Below are positions 16,371 through 25,562 of a stretch of DNA of 56,573 nucleotides, piece after piece. The notes beneath the pieces are model-generated. The model was given only the letters and a program-made list of their open reading frames with translations, made no database searches and was not told the DNA's origin. The stretch's first letter is position 1. Each line of letters begins with the position of its first letter. The DNA is from an uncultured Christensenellaceae bacterium (lineage in GTDB: Bacteria; Bacillota; Clostridia; Christensenellales; Borkfalkiaceae), in contig CAJUOI010000011.1 of assembly GCA_910588615.1 (NCBI GenBank), positions 1-56,573 on the forward strand, read 5' to 3'. The position numbers and the translations under genes were made by a program.

Positions 16371-16486
16371 CCGAGCCGCAAGTGTTTTTTTATTCTTTTG
16401 CGGCGCGGAATTTTATTTGTTTGATCGAATCGGTTTATGCGGGAAACGGCAGAGCGGGATCACCGAACCCACGGGATAAAAACATA
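16371..16486. other. Intergenic, no gene
   Basis: 116 nt between the lipoprotein gene and the 3' end of transketolase. It is A/T-rich with a short stem (CTCGG/CCGAG, 16358-16375) overlapping the lipoprotein leader. A stretch read leftward (GGGTTCGGTGATCCC) superficially resembles a tRNA T-arm, but no tRNA can be folded. No clear terminator for transketolase was found. Confidence 0.4.
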
Positions 16487-18475
16487 TTATTTTTTTAAAG
16501 CGGTTTTAGCCTTTGCGACGACGTTTTCCACGGTAAAGCCGAAGAGCTTGAAGAGCTCGGCGGCGGGACCGCTTGCGCCGAAAGTACTCATGGCGACGAT
16601 CTCGCCCTTGTCGCCCGCATATTTGTACCAGCTGTAAGGGGATCCCGCTTCCACGCATACGCGCGCCTTAACGGAGGAGGGCATAACGCTTTCCTTGTAT
16701 TCCGCGCTCTGCTTTTCGTATTCCTCGAAGCAGGGCATAGAGATAACGCGTGCCTTCACGCCTTCCTTTTCAAGCTCGGCTTTCGCCTTGACGCAGAGCT
16801 CTACCTCCGAGCCGCTTGCGATCAGGAGAATATCGGGCGTGCCCGCGCAGTCCTCTAAAATATATCCGCCTTTGAGCGCGTTTATACCGCTGTTCGCGTA
16901 TTGGGGAAGATTCTGGCGGGTCAGTACGAGCGCAGTGGGCGCCGTGCCTTTCAATGCCGAAATCCACGCCGCCGCCGTCTCCTTGCCGTCTGCGGGGCGG
17001 TAAACCTTCATGTTGGGAATGGAGCGCAGTGCGATCAGCTGCTCCACGGGTTCGTGCGTGGGACCGTCCTCGCCGACGCCGATGCTGTCGTGCGTCAGGA
17101 TATATACGACGGGAATATTCATCAATGCGGAAAGGCGCATCGCGTGCTTGCAGTAGTCGGAGAAAATGAAGAAGGTGGAGCAGTACGCTTTTAAACCGCC
17201 GTGCAATTGCATTCCGTTTGCAATTGCCGCCATCGCGTGCTCGCGGATTCCGAAGTGCATATTTCTGCCCGCGTAGTTCTCGGGGGTGAAATCGCCGTAG
17301 ACGACGCTTTCCGTGTCCTTCATATCGGAAAGGTTGGAGGGGGCGAGGTCGGCGCTGCCGCCCATGAGCTCGGGCACCTTTGCGGCGATCTTGTTGAGTA
17401 CGACGTTCGAGGTCTGGCGGGTCGCCATGGGCTTATCGAAAGAAAACAAGTCTTTATCGTTTTCGATATCGTACAGTTCGCCCGCCATCGCCGCCTTGTA
17501 CGCTTTGGCGAGCTCGGGATATTTCTTTTCGTACTGTGCGAACAGCGCCTTCCATTCTTCTTCCTTCTTCGCGCCGCGTTTGCCCGCTTCCGCCGTGTGG
17601 GTCAAGACCTCCGAGGGGACCTCGAAAGGCTCGTGCGTCCATTGGAAGTTCTCCTTCGTTTTTTGCAGGTTTTCCGTGCCGAGAGGGGAGCCGTGGCACT
17701 TGTGGCTGCCTTCGAGCGGAGTTCCGTAGCCGATCTTCGTCTTGCAGATGATGATGGAGGGCTTTTTCGTCTCCGCCTTCGCCTGCTCGATCGCGGCGTC
17801 GATGAGGGCGACGTCGTCGGGATTTGACACGAGGTCTACTTTTAACACCTGCCAGTTCTGCGCCGCAAAGCGTGCGGCGACGTCTTCTTTGAAGGTGATG
17901 TCGGTATTGCCCTCGATGGTGATGTCGTTATCGTCGTAGAATACGATGAGCTTGCCAAGCTCGTGCGTGCCCGCAAACGAACAAGCCTCGTAAGAAATTC
18001 CTTCTTCGAGGCAGCCGTCGCCGCACAGTGCATAGGTGTAGTGGTCTACGATTTTAAAGCCGCCGCGGTTGAACTTCGCCGCAAGGTGCGCTTCCGCAAC
18101 CGCCATACCCACGGCGTTGGCGATGCCCTGACCCAAGGGACCCGTCGTCGTTTCGATGCCGACGGTATGTCCGTATTCGGGGTGTCCGGGGGTCTTGCTG
18201 CCAAGCTGGCGGAAGTTCATCAAATCTTCCTTGGTGAGCCCGAACCCGTACAGGTACAGCAACGAATAATCGAGCATGGAGCCGTGTCCCGCAGAGAGAA
18301 CGAAGCGGTCGCGGTCGTCCCATTTCGGGTCGCTGTTGTTGAACTTCAAAAAGTTCTGCCAGAGCGCGTAGGCGATGGGGGCGGAGCCGAGAGGAAGTCC
18401 GGGATGACCCGAATTCGCCTTCTGAATGGCTTCCGCCGAGAGGATACGGATTGCGTTGATGGTTTTTTTGTTCAT
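16487..18475 (-). CDS. tkt: Transketolase
   Basis: Thiamine-diphosphate enzyme of the non-oxidative pentose phosphate pathway; it also supplies erythrose-4-phosphate for DAHP synthase. 662 aa, full length. N-terminal KANSGHPGLPLG (conserved His), DRFVLSAGHGS, the ThDP/Mg motif CGDGCLEEGISYEA (about 155-168), and in the second domain GIREHAMAAIANG, THDSIGVGEDGPTHEP and YRPADGKE are all present. AAGGAGAATAAC precedes the ATG. It follows the phosphohexomutase gene after 20 nt, so they share the promoter at 20045-20073. Confidence 0.97.
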   Translation of the reverse strand: MNKKTINAIRILSAEAIQKANSGHPGLPLGSAPIAYALWQNFLKFNNSDPKWDDRDRFVLSAGHGSMLDYSLLYLYGFGLTKEDLMNFRQLGSKTPGHPEYGHTVGIETTTGPLGQGIANAVGMAVAEAHLAAKFNRGGFKIVDHYTYALCGDGCLEEGISYEACSFAGTHELGKLIVFYDDNDITIEGNTDITFKEDVAARFAAQNWQVLKVDLVSNPDDVALIDAAIEQAKAETKKPSIIICKTKIGYGTPLEGSHKCHGSPLGTENLQKTKENFQWTHEPFEVPSEVLTHTAEAGKRGAKKEEEWKALFAQYEKKYPELAKAYKAAMAGELYDIENDKDLFSFDKPMATRQTSNVVLNKIAAKVPELMGGSADLAPSNLSDMKDTESVVYGDFTPENYAGRNMHFGIREHAMAAIANGMQLHGGLKAYCSTFFIFSDYCKHAMRLSALMNIPVVYILTHDSIGVGEDGPTHEPVEQLIALRSIPNMKVYRPADGKETAAAWISALKGTAPTALVLTRQNLPQYANSGINALKGGYILEDCAGTPDILLIASGSEVELCVKAKAELEKEGVKARVISMPCFEEYEKQSAEYKESVMPSSVKARVCVEAGSPYSWYKYAGDKGEIVAMSTFGASGPAAELFKLFGFTVENVVAKAKTALKK

Positions 18476-18495
18476 GGTTATTCTCCTTATATGAT

Positions 18496-19995
18496 TTACG
18501 AATTTTTAATCAGATTTTCCGCGTCGAGAAAATCGTACTTTTTCAGGAAGCCGTACAGGCGGTTCAAAATTTTTGCGACGCCGCCTTTCTCGTCGCTCTC
18601 CGCGTTTACGGGAAGAATGGGTTCGTGCAGGCTCATGCGAACGAGCGCCCAGCCGTTGCCGTTTTGCCCGTCGAAGTTGATGCGCACGCCCTCGAAGTTG
18701 TCGGGCGCAAGCGAAAGCCCCGCCGTCTGCGCGGCAAGCGCGGTAACCTCTTCGATGACGGTTTTGCCGAGCGTTTTAAAGTCGCAGCCCGCTTTGAATT
18801 TCAGGCGTACTTCTTTGGCTTCGGCGGGCTCTTTCAGGTCGGCGATCAAATCGAGCAGAGCCTTGTTTTCCTTCGAAAGCTTTGCAAGCGAGATCAGCAG
18901 TCTCGTTACGAGGTACGCGCCGTCGTCGAGGAAGTAGTTTTCTTTGAGCGCGGCGTGCCCGCTCGTTTCGATGGCAAGAGGGGAGTAAACGCCGCTCTCG
19001 TTCAGTCGCTTGCTCTCGTTGATCACGTTTTTGTAGCCGCGCTTGAAGCGCACGTGCTTGCCGCCCTTTGCCGCAATGAACGCGGCGAGTCCGTCGCTCG
19101 TTACCGAGTCGGTTACTATCGCTCCCGCTTTTTCTTTTAAAAGGATCGCCGAAATCAGGGCGATTAAACGGTTGCGGTTGATTTCTTCTCCGTCCGAGGC
19201 AACCGCGCCTGCGCGGTCTACGTCGGTGTCGAAGATAATGCCGAAGTCGGCTTTGTTCTTTACGACCGCTTCGGACACGGACTTCATCGCCGCCGCATTT
19301 TCGGGATTTGGGATATGGTTGGGGAAGCGTCCGTCGGGTTCAAGGAACTGCGAGCCCGCCGTGTTCGCGCCGAGCGGCTTTAACACGAGGTCGCAGTAGA
19401 ACCCGCCCGCGCCGTTGCCCGCGTCCACGAGAATGCGCTTGCCCTTCAAGGGCTCGTCCTCGCCGCAGGCGGAGCGCACCATAGCGACGAGTCCCGCAGC
19501 GTATTCTTTCAGATAGCTCTTTTCGGAAACGGAGCCGTTCCCTTCGGGGAACCCGCCCGCCGATGCGATCTCCAGCACCTTTGCAACGTCGCTGCCCTCG
19601 AGTCCGCCGCTTTTCAAAAAGAACTTCAATCCGTTCTTCTGAAAGGGCAGGTGGCTTGCAGTTATCATGATCGAAGCGTCCGCGCCGAAATCGCTCTTCA
19701 ACAGCATGAACATCGACGGGGTGGAACTCAGTCCCGTCAGTACTGCGTTGCCGCCGCAGGAAGCTACGGCTTTTGCGCACAGTCCCGCGATATGCGGGGA
19801 GGAAAGGCGCGAATCGCACCCGACGGCAACGACGGGCCGCTTGCCGAGTTTCTTTTGAGCCCAGACGAAGAACGCCTTTGCGATCTGGGTAACCGCCTCG
19901 TCGGTGAGTGTTACGGGATCGCCCTCTACGCCGCCGACCGCCGTGCCCCGGACGTCCGTCCCGTTTTTTAAATTAAATAATTCCTGTTTTGTCAT
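18496..19995 (-). CDS. Phosphomannomutase/phosphoglucomutase family protein
   Basis: Alpha-D-phosphohexomutase, interconverting hexose-1- and 6-phosphates. 499 aa from ATG 19995 (AAAGGGGGA upstream; a longer open frame upstream crosses the promoter and is rejected). The four family sites are visible: the catalytic phosphoserine loop TASHLPFQKNG (about 111-121), the Mg loop DTDVDRAG (about 254-261), the sugar loop ETSGHAALKEN (about 338-348) and a C-terminal phosphate-binding region (GVRINFDGQNGNGWALVRMS). Whether it acts on mannose, glucose or glucosamine phosphates is unclear; it could feed glucose-1-phosphate to the rfbA step further on. Confidence 0.9.
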   Translation of the reverse strand: MTKQELFNLKNGTDVRGTAVGGVEGDPVTLTDEAVTQIAKAFFVWAQKKLGKRPVVAVGCDSRLSSPHIAGLCAKAVASCGGNAVLTGLSSTPSMFMLLKSDFGADASIMITASHLPFQKNGLKFFLKSGGLEGSDVAKVLEIASAGGFPEGNGSVSEKSYLKEYAAGLVAMVRSACGEDEPLKGKRILVDAGNGAGGFYCDLVLKPLGANTAGSQFLEPDGRFPNHIPNPENAAAMKSVSEAVVKNKADFGIIFDTDVDRAGAVASDGEEINRNRLIALISAILLKEKAGAIVTDSVTSDGLAAFIAAKGGKHVRFKRGYKNVINESKRLNESGVYSPLAIETSGHAALKENYFLDDGAYLVTRLLISLAKLSKENKALLDLIADLKEPAEAKEVRLKFKAGCDFKTLGKTVIEEVTALAAQTAGLSLAPDNFEGVRINFDGQNGNGWALVRMSLHEPILPVNAESDEKGGVAKILNRLYGFLKKYDFLDAENLIKNS

Positions 19996-20044
19996 AATCC
20001 CCCTTTTGCGCGTAAGCGCATCGTCGAACAAAGTTCCGTATAGC

Positions 20045-20073
20045 ATTATACAAAAAACGAAAATAATTTTCAA
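20045..20073 (-). promoter_or_regulatory. Sigma-A promoter of the mutase-transketolase operon
   Basis: Read leftward: TTGAAA (20068-20073), 17 nt, TATAAT (20045-20050). It lies 50 nt upstream of the mutase ATG. Confidence 0.85.
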
Positions 20074-20121
20074 GCCTTTTGTGAAAAAAATTTTACAAAA
20101 TCGGGTAATTTTGAGAAATGC

Positions 20122-20150
20122 TTGATTTTGCGGTAAAAATATGATATAAT
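20122..20150 (+). promoter_or_regulatory. Sigma-A promoter of the degV genes
   Basis: TTGATT (20122-20127), 17-nt spacer, TATAAT (20145-20150), divergent from the mutase promoter. Just after the expected start site the transcript would fold CTATCC-GTAA-GGATAG (20160-20175), a 6-bp stem with a GNRA loop at the extreme 5' end. Confidence 0.85.
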
Positions 20151-20194
20151 CCGATTATGCTATCCGTAAGGATAGGAAAACGCACGGTGAAATT

Positions 20195-21085
20195 ATGGCG
20201 AAATTTACGCTGTCGACGGATTCGACCTGCGACTTATATCACGATTTTTTAACGGAACACCGCATTCCCTGCGCGCCGCTTACTTTTACGGTGGAAAAGA
20301 ACGGCGTTATGGAAGACAGGCTGGATAACTTTACGGAGTACGGTCAGTACGTCGCTTTTTATAACGAACTGCGCTCGGGCGCCTTTTCGCGCACTTCCAT
20401 GCTCAATTACGAGGCGCACCTTTCCCACTTCACACGCCTTGCAGAGGAGGGGGCGAAGGATGTCGTACATTTCACGATTTCCTCGGGGCTTTCTCCCACG
20501 AAGGAGGTCGCGAAGAAGGCGGCGGAAGAGGTAAAGAAGCGCTTTCCCGATTTTCGGCTGTTCGTCGTCGATCCGCTCACCGCAACGGTGGGGCAGGGCG
20601 CGCTCGTGAGAATTGCTTTACAATGTCGCGACGCAGGGCTTTCGGCAGAGGAGACGGTGGAAAAAATTCTGCCCGTCCGCTCGCACATTCAGCATTTTAT
20701 CGTGGCGGACGACTTGAATTATCTAAAGCGCGGCGGGCGCATTTCCGCGGCGTCGACCCTGATCGGCGGAATCCTCGATATCAAGCCGATCATCTCCTTC
20801 GACGGGGCGGGGAAGCTGTTCGTGCTTGCCAAGGTTCGGGGCGCGAAAAAGGCGATTTCCTTTATTAAAAAGAAGATGGAGACGGAGGGACCGGACGAGT
20901 GGGGGCTGGTGTATATCGTGCACACCGACAACTCGCCGGCGGCGGAGGAGCTTGCCGCTTTCGTGCGCGCGCGCTTTGGCATCGAGCCCGACGTGTCGAT
21001 CATGGGCCCGATCATCGGCTCGCACGTAGGACCGGGGGCGTTCGCGCTCGGCTACGTTTCGAAGAGCGGGCGTAATGCGTTTTAA
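20195..21085 (+). CDS. DegV family fatty-acid-binding protein (copy 1)
   Basis: 296 aa. DegV/FakB-type proteins bind a fatty acid and, with a FakA kinase, present it for phosphorylation. Visible signatures are STDSTCDL at residues 7-14 (ligand-loop start), HFTISSGLSPT near 89-99, GQGALVR and the conserved DDLNYLKRGGRIS near 173-185, then GSHVGPGAFALGY at the C-terminus (GTHxGPG in many members). Lipid specificity cannot be told. No fakA-like gene is in the window. It is followed by a close paralogue of identical length. Confidence 0.9.
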   Translation: MAKFTLSTDSTCDLYHDFLTEHRIPCAPLTFTVEKNGVMEDRLDNFTEYGQYVAFYNELRSGAFSRTSMLNYEAHLSHFTRLAEEGAKDVVHFTISSGLSPTKEVAKKAAEEVKKRFPDFRLFVVDPLTATVGQGALVRIALQCRDAGLSAEETVEKILPVRSHIQHFIVADDLNYLKRGGRISAASTLIGGILDIKPIISFDGAGKLFVLAKVRGAKKAISFIKKKMETEGPDEWGLVYIVHTDNSPAAEELAAFVRARFGIEPDVSIMGPIIGSHVGPGAFALGYVSKSGRNAF

Positions 21086-21113
21086 GGGCGCGGGTCATCG
21101 GTTTTAAGCAGAC

Positions 21114-21134
21114 ACGGATTCTGGGAAAATCCGT
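21114..21134 (+). other. Intercistronic hairpin between the degV copies
   Basis: ACGGATT-CTGGGAA-AATCCGT, a perfect 7-bp stem followed by TTCGT and an A/T-rich stretch. Too weak in U content for a confident terminator; it may attenuate or stabilise the message. Confidence 0.45.
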
Positions 21135-21163
21135 TTCGTAAAATTTTATCGGAGAAAAAATCT

Positions 21164-22054
21164 ATGTATTCATTTACCTTATCAACGGACTCTACTTGCG
21201 ATCTTTACCACGATTTTATCGTGGAAAACGGTATTAAGTTCGTGTCGCTCACTTACACGGTGGAAAAGAACGGCGTTATGGAGAACAGGCTCGACGATTT
21301 CCGTGCCTATTCCGAGTACGTCGCCTTTTATAACGAGTTGCGCGCGGGCGCGTTTTCGCGCACGGCAATGCTCAATTACGAGTCTCACCTTGAGCATTTT
21401 ACGAAGCTCGCCGAAGAGGGCGCGGAGGACGTTCTTCACTTCACCATTTCGTCGGGGCTTGCGCGGACGCACGAGGTGGCAAGGCAGGCGGCGGCGGACG
21501 TGCAAAAGAAGTATCCGAAGTTCAACGTTCTGGTGGTAGACCCCTTGACGACCACGGTGGGGCAGGGGTGTCTCGTCAGGCAGGCGCTCGATTGCAGAAA
21601 TAAGGGCATGAGCGTAAAGGAAGCGTACGACTACGTCATGGGGCTGCGGCTGCATATCCAGCACTTTATCGTGGCGGACGACTTGAATTATTTAAAACGC
21701 GGCGGGCGCATTTCCGCAGCGGCTGCGGCAATCGGGGGCGTGCTCAACATCAAGCCCATTCTTTCCTTTAATAAAGAGGGAAAGCTGGAACCGATTGCAA
21801 AGGTGCGCGGCACCAAGAAGGCGATTTCATTTATTAAGGAGAAAATGGAAAAGGAGGGACCCGACGGGCACGGTTACGTTTTTATCGTACACACCGATAA
21901 CGAGCCTCCTGCAAACGAGCTTGCGGACTACGTGCGCGAGCGGTTCGGCTTGGAGCCGTATATACAGATCATGGGTCCCGTCATCGGTTCGCACGTGGGA
22001 CCGGGAGCGTTTGCGCTCGGATATATTTCAAAGAGTGAGAGGAACGAGTTTTGA
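21164..22054 (+). CDS. DegV family fatty-acid-binding protein (copy 2)
   Basis: 296 aa, the same length as the upstream copy and clearly similar over the whole length, including the signatures STDSTCDL, HFTISSGLARTHE, DDLNYLKRGGRIS and GSHVGPGAFALGY. The most divergent stretch is about residues 145-165, after GQGCLVR. GGAGAAAAAA precedes the ATG. The stop overlaps a TTG start of the next gene, so the pair and the membrane protein form one unit. Two FakB-like proteins with different acyl preference are common in Firmicutes, but these copies look like a relatively recent tandem duplication. Confidence 0.9.
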   Translation: MYSFTLSTDSTCDLYHDFIVENGIKFVSLTYTVEKNGVMENRLDDFRAYSEYVAFYNELRAGAFSRTAMLNYESHLEHFTKLAEEGAEDVLHFTISSGLARTHEVARQAAADVQKKYPKFNVLVVDPLTTTVGQGCLVRQALDCRNKGMSVKEAYDYVMGLRLHIQHFIVADDLNYLKRGGRISAAAAAIGGVLNIKPILSFNKEGKLEPIAKVRGTKKAISFIKEKMEKEGPDGHGYVFIVHTDNEPPANELADYVRERFGLEPYIQIMGPVIGSHVGPGAFALGYISKSERNEF

Positions 22055-24039
22055 GTATGGAAAAATCGGTTTTTCGTAAAATAATCACCGCTTTTGCGGC
22101 AGTCGTTCTATTGGCTGCCGTTTTTCCGTGCGCCGCAAGACGCACGACGATGCGGGCGTCCGCGGCGAGCGTGGATAATAACTATTGGTTTCAGCGCGTG
22201 GGCGTGGATATCGAGGTGCGCAAAGACAAGACGTTTGCGATCCGCGAGGAGATGAAAGTCGGTTTCCGCTACGGCGGAGTGAATACGGGAATTATCCGCG
22301 ATATTCAGCGCCTGAACAGGACGACGAGAATACGGAACGGGGAAGCGGGCGAGGGCGCAGTTACGGGCAAAAAGTTTCTCGCAACGCTTACGGACGTGGC
22401 GGTTACCATCGACGGCGAGCCCGCGCGCGTTACCCGCAGCCTGTACGACAACGGAAACTTTTACTCGATCAAAATGCAGAAGCGGGATGAATCCTATTTT
22501 GATGCGACCGACCGTGAGAATGAGGATACGTTTCACACCTTCGTGCTTTCCTATGTTTACGGGATGCGCGACGACAAGGTGTCCGGCTTCGACGATTTCA
22601 CCTTCGACGTTTACGGTTATGCGATGGCTACGACGGGCGTGGTAGTTGCAAACGTCGTTTTTCCCGACGAGCTTGATGAATCGCAGGTGTCCTTCCGCAC
22701 CAATAACAAACAGCCCTTCAAGCCGGACGTAACTCACGCGGAGCGCGCTTACGTTACGGAGAACCGTATCCGTCTGGTGGCGCTTCCGCAGACCTCGCAC
22801 AAGGGTTATACCGTACAGGTGATTCTGCCCGACGGCTATTTTCAGGCGGGGCGGACGGTGCATTGGTACTATTTCGTCTTTCTGGCGCTTGGTGCGGCGG
22901 CAATTGCCGGCGGGATCGCGCTGTTCTGCTTTTTCCGTTCGCGCAAGGGGATTGCGCCCGTGGAGTTTGCGCCGCCCGAGGATATGAGCGTGATGCGATT
23001 TTCGGCAATCTGGCACGGAACTGCGCATGAAAAGGACGCGCCCGCACTCATTCTCGATTGGGCGGCGAAGGGGTACGTGCGCATCGAGCGGGACGGAAAC
23101 CGCGACGTCAACGTGTATCTGGACCACGGCTTGCCTAAGAGTGCACGGGATGCGGAAAGCAAGACGCGGACGCGCGGCGCAACCAAAGCCGAGCGCGGCT
23201 ATTACAACGCGTTGTTCTCAGAAGGCGAAGGCGTGTTCTCCACGCGCAAAGTCCGCAGGGAGCGCGCATTCCGACCTTCGTTTTCACGCAAGTTGTACCG
23301 TTCCGTGCAGGAGCTAAAAACGGAGGCGGAGAAGCCTTCGCCGATGGTGGAACGGCAGAAGTACGCCTATCCCGCGATGCTGATACTGTCGCTATTGCCT
23401 TGGATATTCAACGTAATATACACCTGCATTCTGGCGGGAACGGCGGTGGCGATGTTTACCTGTATCTTCGCGGTAGCAGGCACCGCGGTCGGCTATATGC
23501 AGGCAAAAAACAGAATAACGCCCATACTGTACGTATTTCCGATTGCCTTTATGGGCGTGCCGCTCGTCATGTTTTCAACGTTTTACATTCCGATGTACGA
23601 CTATGCGGGGCTCACCTATATCGCGTTTACGTGGTGGGCGGTCTGCCTCGTGCTGGCGCATTTCTTCGGCAAGCGTACGCCCGAGGCGCAGGCGGAATAC
23701 GACAGGCTACGCGGGTTCAAACGCTTTTTGCTGACGGCGGAGGAGAGCCGTCTTGAAATGCTGTTCGACGAGCGTCCCGACCTCTTCGCCGAAATTCTGC
23801 CCTATTGCTATATTATGAAAATTACGAAGAGGGTGGAAAAACGCTTTAAAGCGCTCGGGATCGCCGCGCCTGTCTGGACGGAGGGTCAGTCTGTTTACGC
23901 CTGCACCCACGCTTTTTCCCACGCGATCGCCTCGTCCGGCGGCGGGGGCGGTTTGTCGAGCGGCAGCGGAGGCGGCGGAGGCGGCGGGGGCGGCTCGTCC
24001 GGCGGCGGAGGCGGCGGAGGCGGCAGCCGCGGCTGCTGA
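22051..24039 (+). CDS. DUF2207 membrane protein with glycine-rich C-terminus
   Basis: 662 aa from TTG 22051 (overlaps the degV stop; AGAGG at good spacing), or 660 aa from ATG 22057. An N-terminal signal or anchor helix (about 10-30) is followed by an extracellular beta-rich DUF2207 domain (VDIEVRKDKTFAIREEM...GIIRDIQ). A membrane segment at about 270-290 comes next, then a soluble region and two to four further segments (about 430-540). The C-terminus is a poly-glycine/serine tail of over 30 residues, ending SRGC. DUF2207 proteins with glycine-rich ends are widespread and uncharacterised. The terminal Cys is unusual to my eye. Confidence 0.85.
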   Translation: MSMEKSVFRKIITAFAAVVLLAAVFPCAARRTTMRASAASVDNNYWFQRVGVDIEVRKDKTFAIREEMKVGFRYGGVNTGIIRDIQRLNRTTRIRNGEAGEGAVTGKKFLATLTDVAVTIDGEPARVTRSLYDNGNFYSIKMQKRDESYFDATDRENEDTFHTFVLSYVYGMRDDKVSGFDDFTFDVYGYAMATTGVVVANVVFPDELDESQVSFRTNNKQPFKPDVTHAERAYVTENRIRLVALPQTSHKGYTVQVILPDGYFQAGRTVHWYYFVFLALGAAAIAGGIALFCFFRSRKGIAPVEFAPPEDMSVMRFSAIWHGTAHEKDAPALILDWAAKGYVRIERDGNRDVNVYLDHGLPKSARDAESKTRTRGATKAERGYYNALFSEGEGVFSTRKVRRERAFRPSFSRKLYRSVQELKTEAEKPSPMVERQKYAYPAMLILSLLPWIFNVIYTCILAGTAVAMFTCIFAVAGTAVGYMQAKNRITPILYVFPIAFMGVPLVMFSTFYIPMYDYAGLTYIAFTWWAVCLVLAHFFGKRTPEAQAEYDRLRGFKRFLLTAEESRLEMLFDERPDLFAEILPYCYIMKITKRVEKRFKALGIAAPVWTEGQSVYACTHAFSHAIASSGGGGGLSSGSGGGGGGGGGSSGGGGGGGGSRGC

Positions 24040-24076
24040 GGTTCTTCCGTTCCCTTCGGAAAAATCTTCCAAACGA

Positions 24077-24105
24077 TAGACAAACGCATTGAAATGCGTT
24101 ATAAT
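24077..24105 (+). promoter_or_regulatory. Promoter of proS operon with an operator-like palindrome
   Basis: TAGACA (24077-24082), 17-nt spacer, TATAAT (24100-24105). The spacer is occupied almost exactly by a perfect inverted repeat, AACGCATT-GA-AATGCGTT (24083-24100), a classical position for a repressor operator. The start codon is 33 nt after the -10 box. Confidence 0.75.
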
Positions 24106-24137
24106 AAGGTAAATTTCAGGTATATTTGAGGAAAATC

Positions 24138-25562
24138 ATGGAAAAATCATACGTATCGCAGATTGCGGACATCGAAACGGACTTTGCGCAATGGTACACG
24201 GACGTCGTGCTGAAAACCAAGCTCGTCGATTACGGTCCCGTCAAGGGGACGATGGTCATTCGTCCGTACGGCTATGCGATTTGGGAGAATATCCAGAACG
24301 AATTTAACAGACGGTTTGCGGAGTGCGGCTACGAAAACGCTTACTTTCCGCTGCTCATTCCCATGAGTTTTATGTCGAAGGAGGCGGAGCACGTCGAGGG
24401 GTTTGCCCCCGAGGTCGCCGTGGTTACGCACGGGGGAGGCGAGAAGCTTGCCGAGCCGCTGTGCGTGCGTCCCACGTCCGAAACGATGATCGGCACGATG
24501 TACGGCAAATGGATCGAGAGCTGGCGCGATTTGCCCGTTCGGATGAACCAGTGGGCAAACGTCATGCGTTGGGAAAAGACGACGCGTCCCTTCCTCCGCA
24601 CGAGCGAATTTTTATGGCAGGAGGGGCATTCGGCGTTCGCTACCGCAGAAGAAGCGGAGGCGGAAACGCAGAAAATGCTGCAGGTGTACGACGAGTTTGC
24701 GAGGACTTGTCTGGCGATGCCCGTGCTAACGGGGAGAAAGACGGAGAAGGAGAAGTTTGCGGGCGCCGTTGCCACTTACGGCATGGAAGCCATGATGCAC
24801 GACGGCAAAAGCTTGCAGTCGGGCACCAGCCATTACATGGGGCAGAATTTCGCCAAAGCGTTCGACATTAAATTTACGGATAAGGACGGCGCGCAGAAGT
24901 ACGGCTACACCATGTCGTTCGGCGTATCTACCCGTCTTATCGGGGCGATCATCATGACGCACGGCGACAACCGCGGGTTGGTTCTGCCGCCCGTCGTTGC
25001 GCCCGTACAGGTGGTTATCGTGCCCATCGCAGCGCGTAAGGAAGGAGTGCTGGAAGCTTGCCGCGCCCTGGAAGCGCGTTTGAAGAATGCGGGGATCCGC
25101 GTCAAGCTCGACGACAGCGACAATTCTCCCGGCTGGAAGTTCAACGAATGGGAGATGAAGGGCGTGCCCGTGCGTATCGAGCTCGGCCCGCGCGATATCG
25201 AAGCGGGAAAAATGGTGGTTTCCCGCCGCGACGGTTATGAAAAAAACGAAGCTCTGCTCGAAAACGCCGAGCGCGAAATCAAGGATCTGTTAAACGATAT
25301 TTCCGTCAGCCTCTACGAAAAGGCAAAGGAAAGAATGCAGCAGCGCACGGTCAACGCCGAAAGCTTGCAGGAGCTTTTAGATGGCGTAAACAGAGGCAAC
25401 TTCGTGCGCGCGGGCTGGTGCGGCTGCCGCGAATGCGAGGATAAGGTCAAGGAGTTCGCTCAGGCTACGAGCCGCGTTATGGACGGGACGAACACCGCAA
25501 AGAAGTGCGTTGCGTGCGGCAAAAAATCACAGCACACCGTGTTCTTCGCAAGGGCGTACTGA
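24138..25562 (+). CDS. proS: Prolyl-tRNA synthetase (short, archaeal/eukaryotic-like type)
   Basis: Class II aminoacyl-tRNA synthetase charging tRNA-Pro. 474 aa from ATG 24138 with TGAGG upstream. It lacks the bacterial editing insertion and instead has the ProS type 3 layout. Motif 2 reads RWEKTTRPFLRTSEFLWQEG (about 140-159), motif 3 includes STRLIGAIIMTHGD near 265, and the anticodon-binding domain follows. The C-terminal zinc-binding domain has CGCREC and CVACGKK and ends FFARAY, with the conserved terminal Tyr. Its TGA overlaps the ATG of the PHP gene. Confidence 0.96.
   Translation: MEKSYVSQIADIETDFAQWYTDVVLKTKLVDYGPVKGTMVIRPYGYAIWENIQNEFNRRFAECGYENAYFPLLIPMSFMSKEAEHVEGFAPEVAVVTHGGGEKLAEPLCVRPTSETMIGTMYGKWIESWRDLPVRMNQWANVMRWEKTTRPFLRTSEFLWQEGHSAFATAEEAEAETQKMLQVYDEFARTCLAMPVLTGRKTEKEKFAGAVATYGMEAMMHDGKSLQSGTSHYMGQNFAKAFDIKFTDKDGAQKYGYTMSFGVSTRLIGAIIMTHGDNRGLVLPPVVAPVQVVIVPIAARKEGVLEACRALEARLKNAGIRVKLDDSDNSPGWKFNEWEMKGVPVRIELGPRDIEAGKMVVSRRDGYEKNEALLENAEREIKDLLNDISVSLYEKAKERMQQRTVNAESLQELLDGVNRGNFVRAGWCGCRECEDKVKEFAQATSRVMDGTNTAKKCVACGKKSQHTVFFARAY

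Noticed and set aside
16420..16480. tRNA-like stretch read leftward (GGGTTCGGTGATCCC)
   Set aside because: The T-loop would have the wrong size and no acceptor, D or anticodon arms can be folded around it.
23935..24036. GGC/GGA-rich repeat as a microsatellite or mobile repeat
   Set aside because: It encodes the poly-Gly/Ser C-terminus common in DUF2207 proteins and stays in frame, so it is a protein feature.
24040..24137. T-box leader for proS
   Set aside because: The leader after the promoter is only about 27 nt and lacks any T-box sequence.
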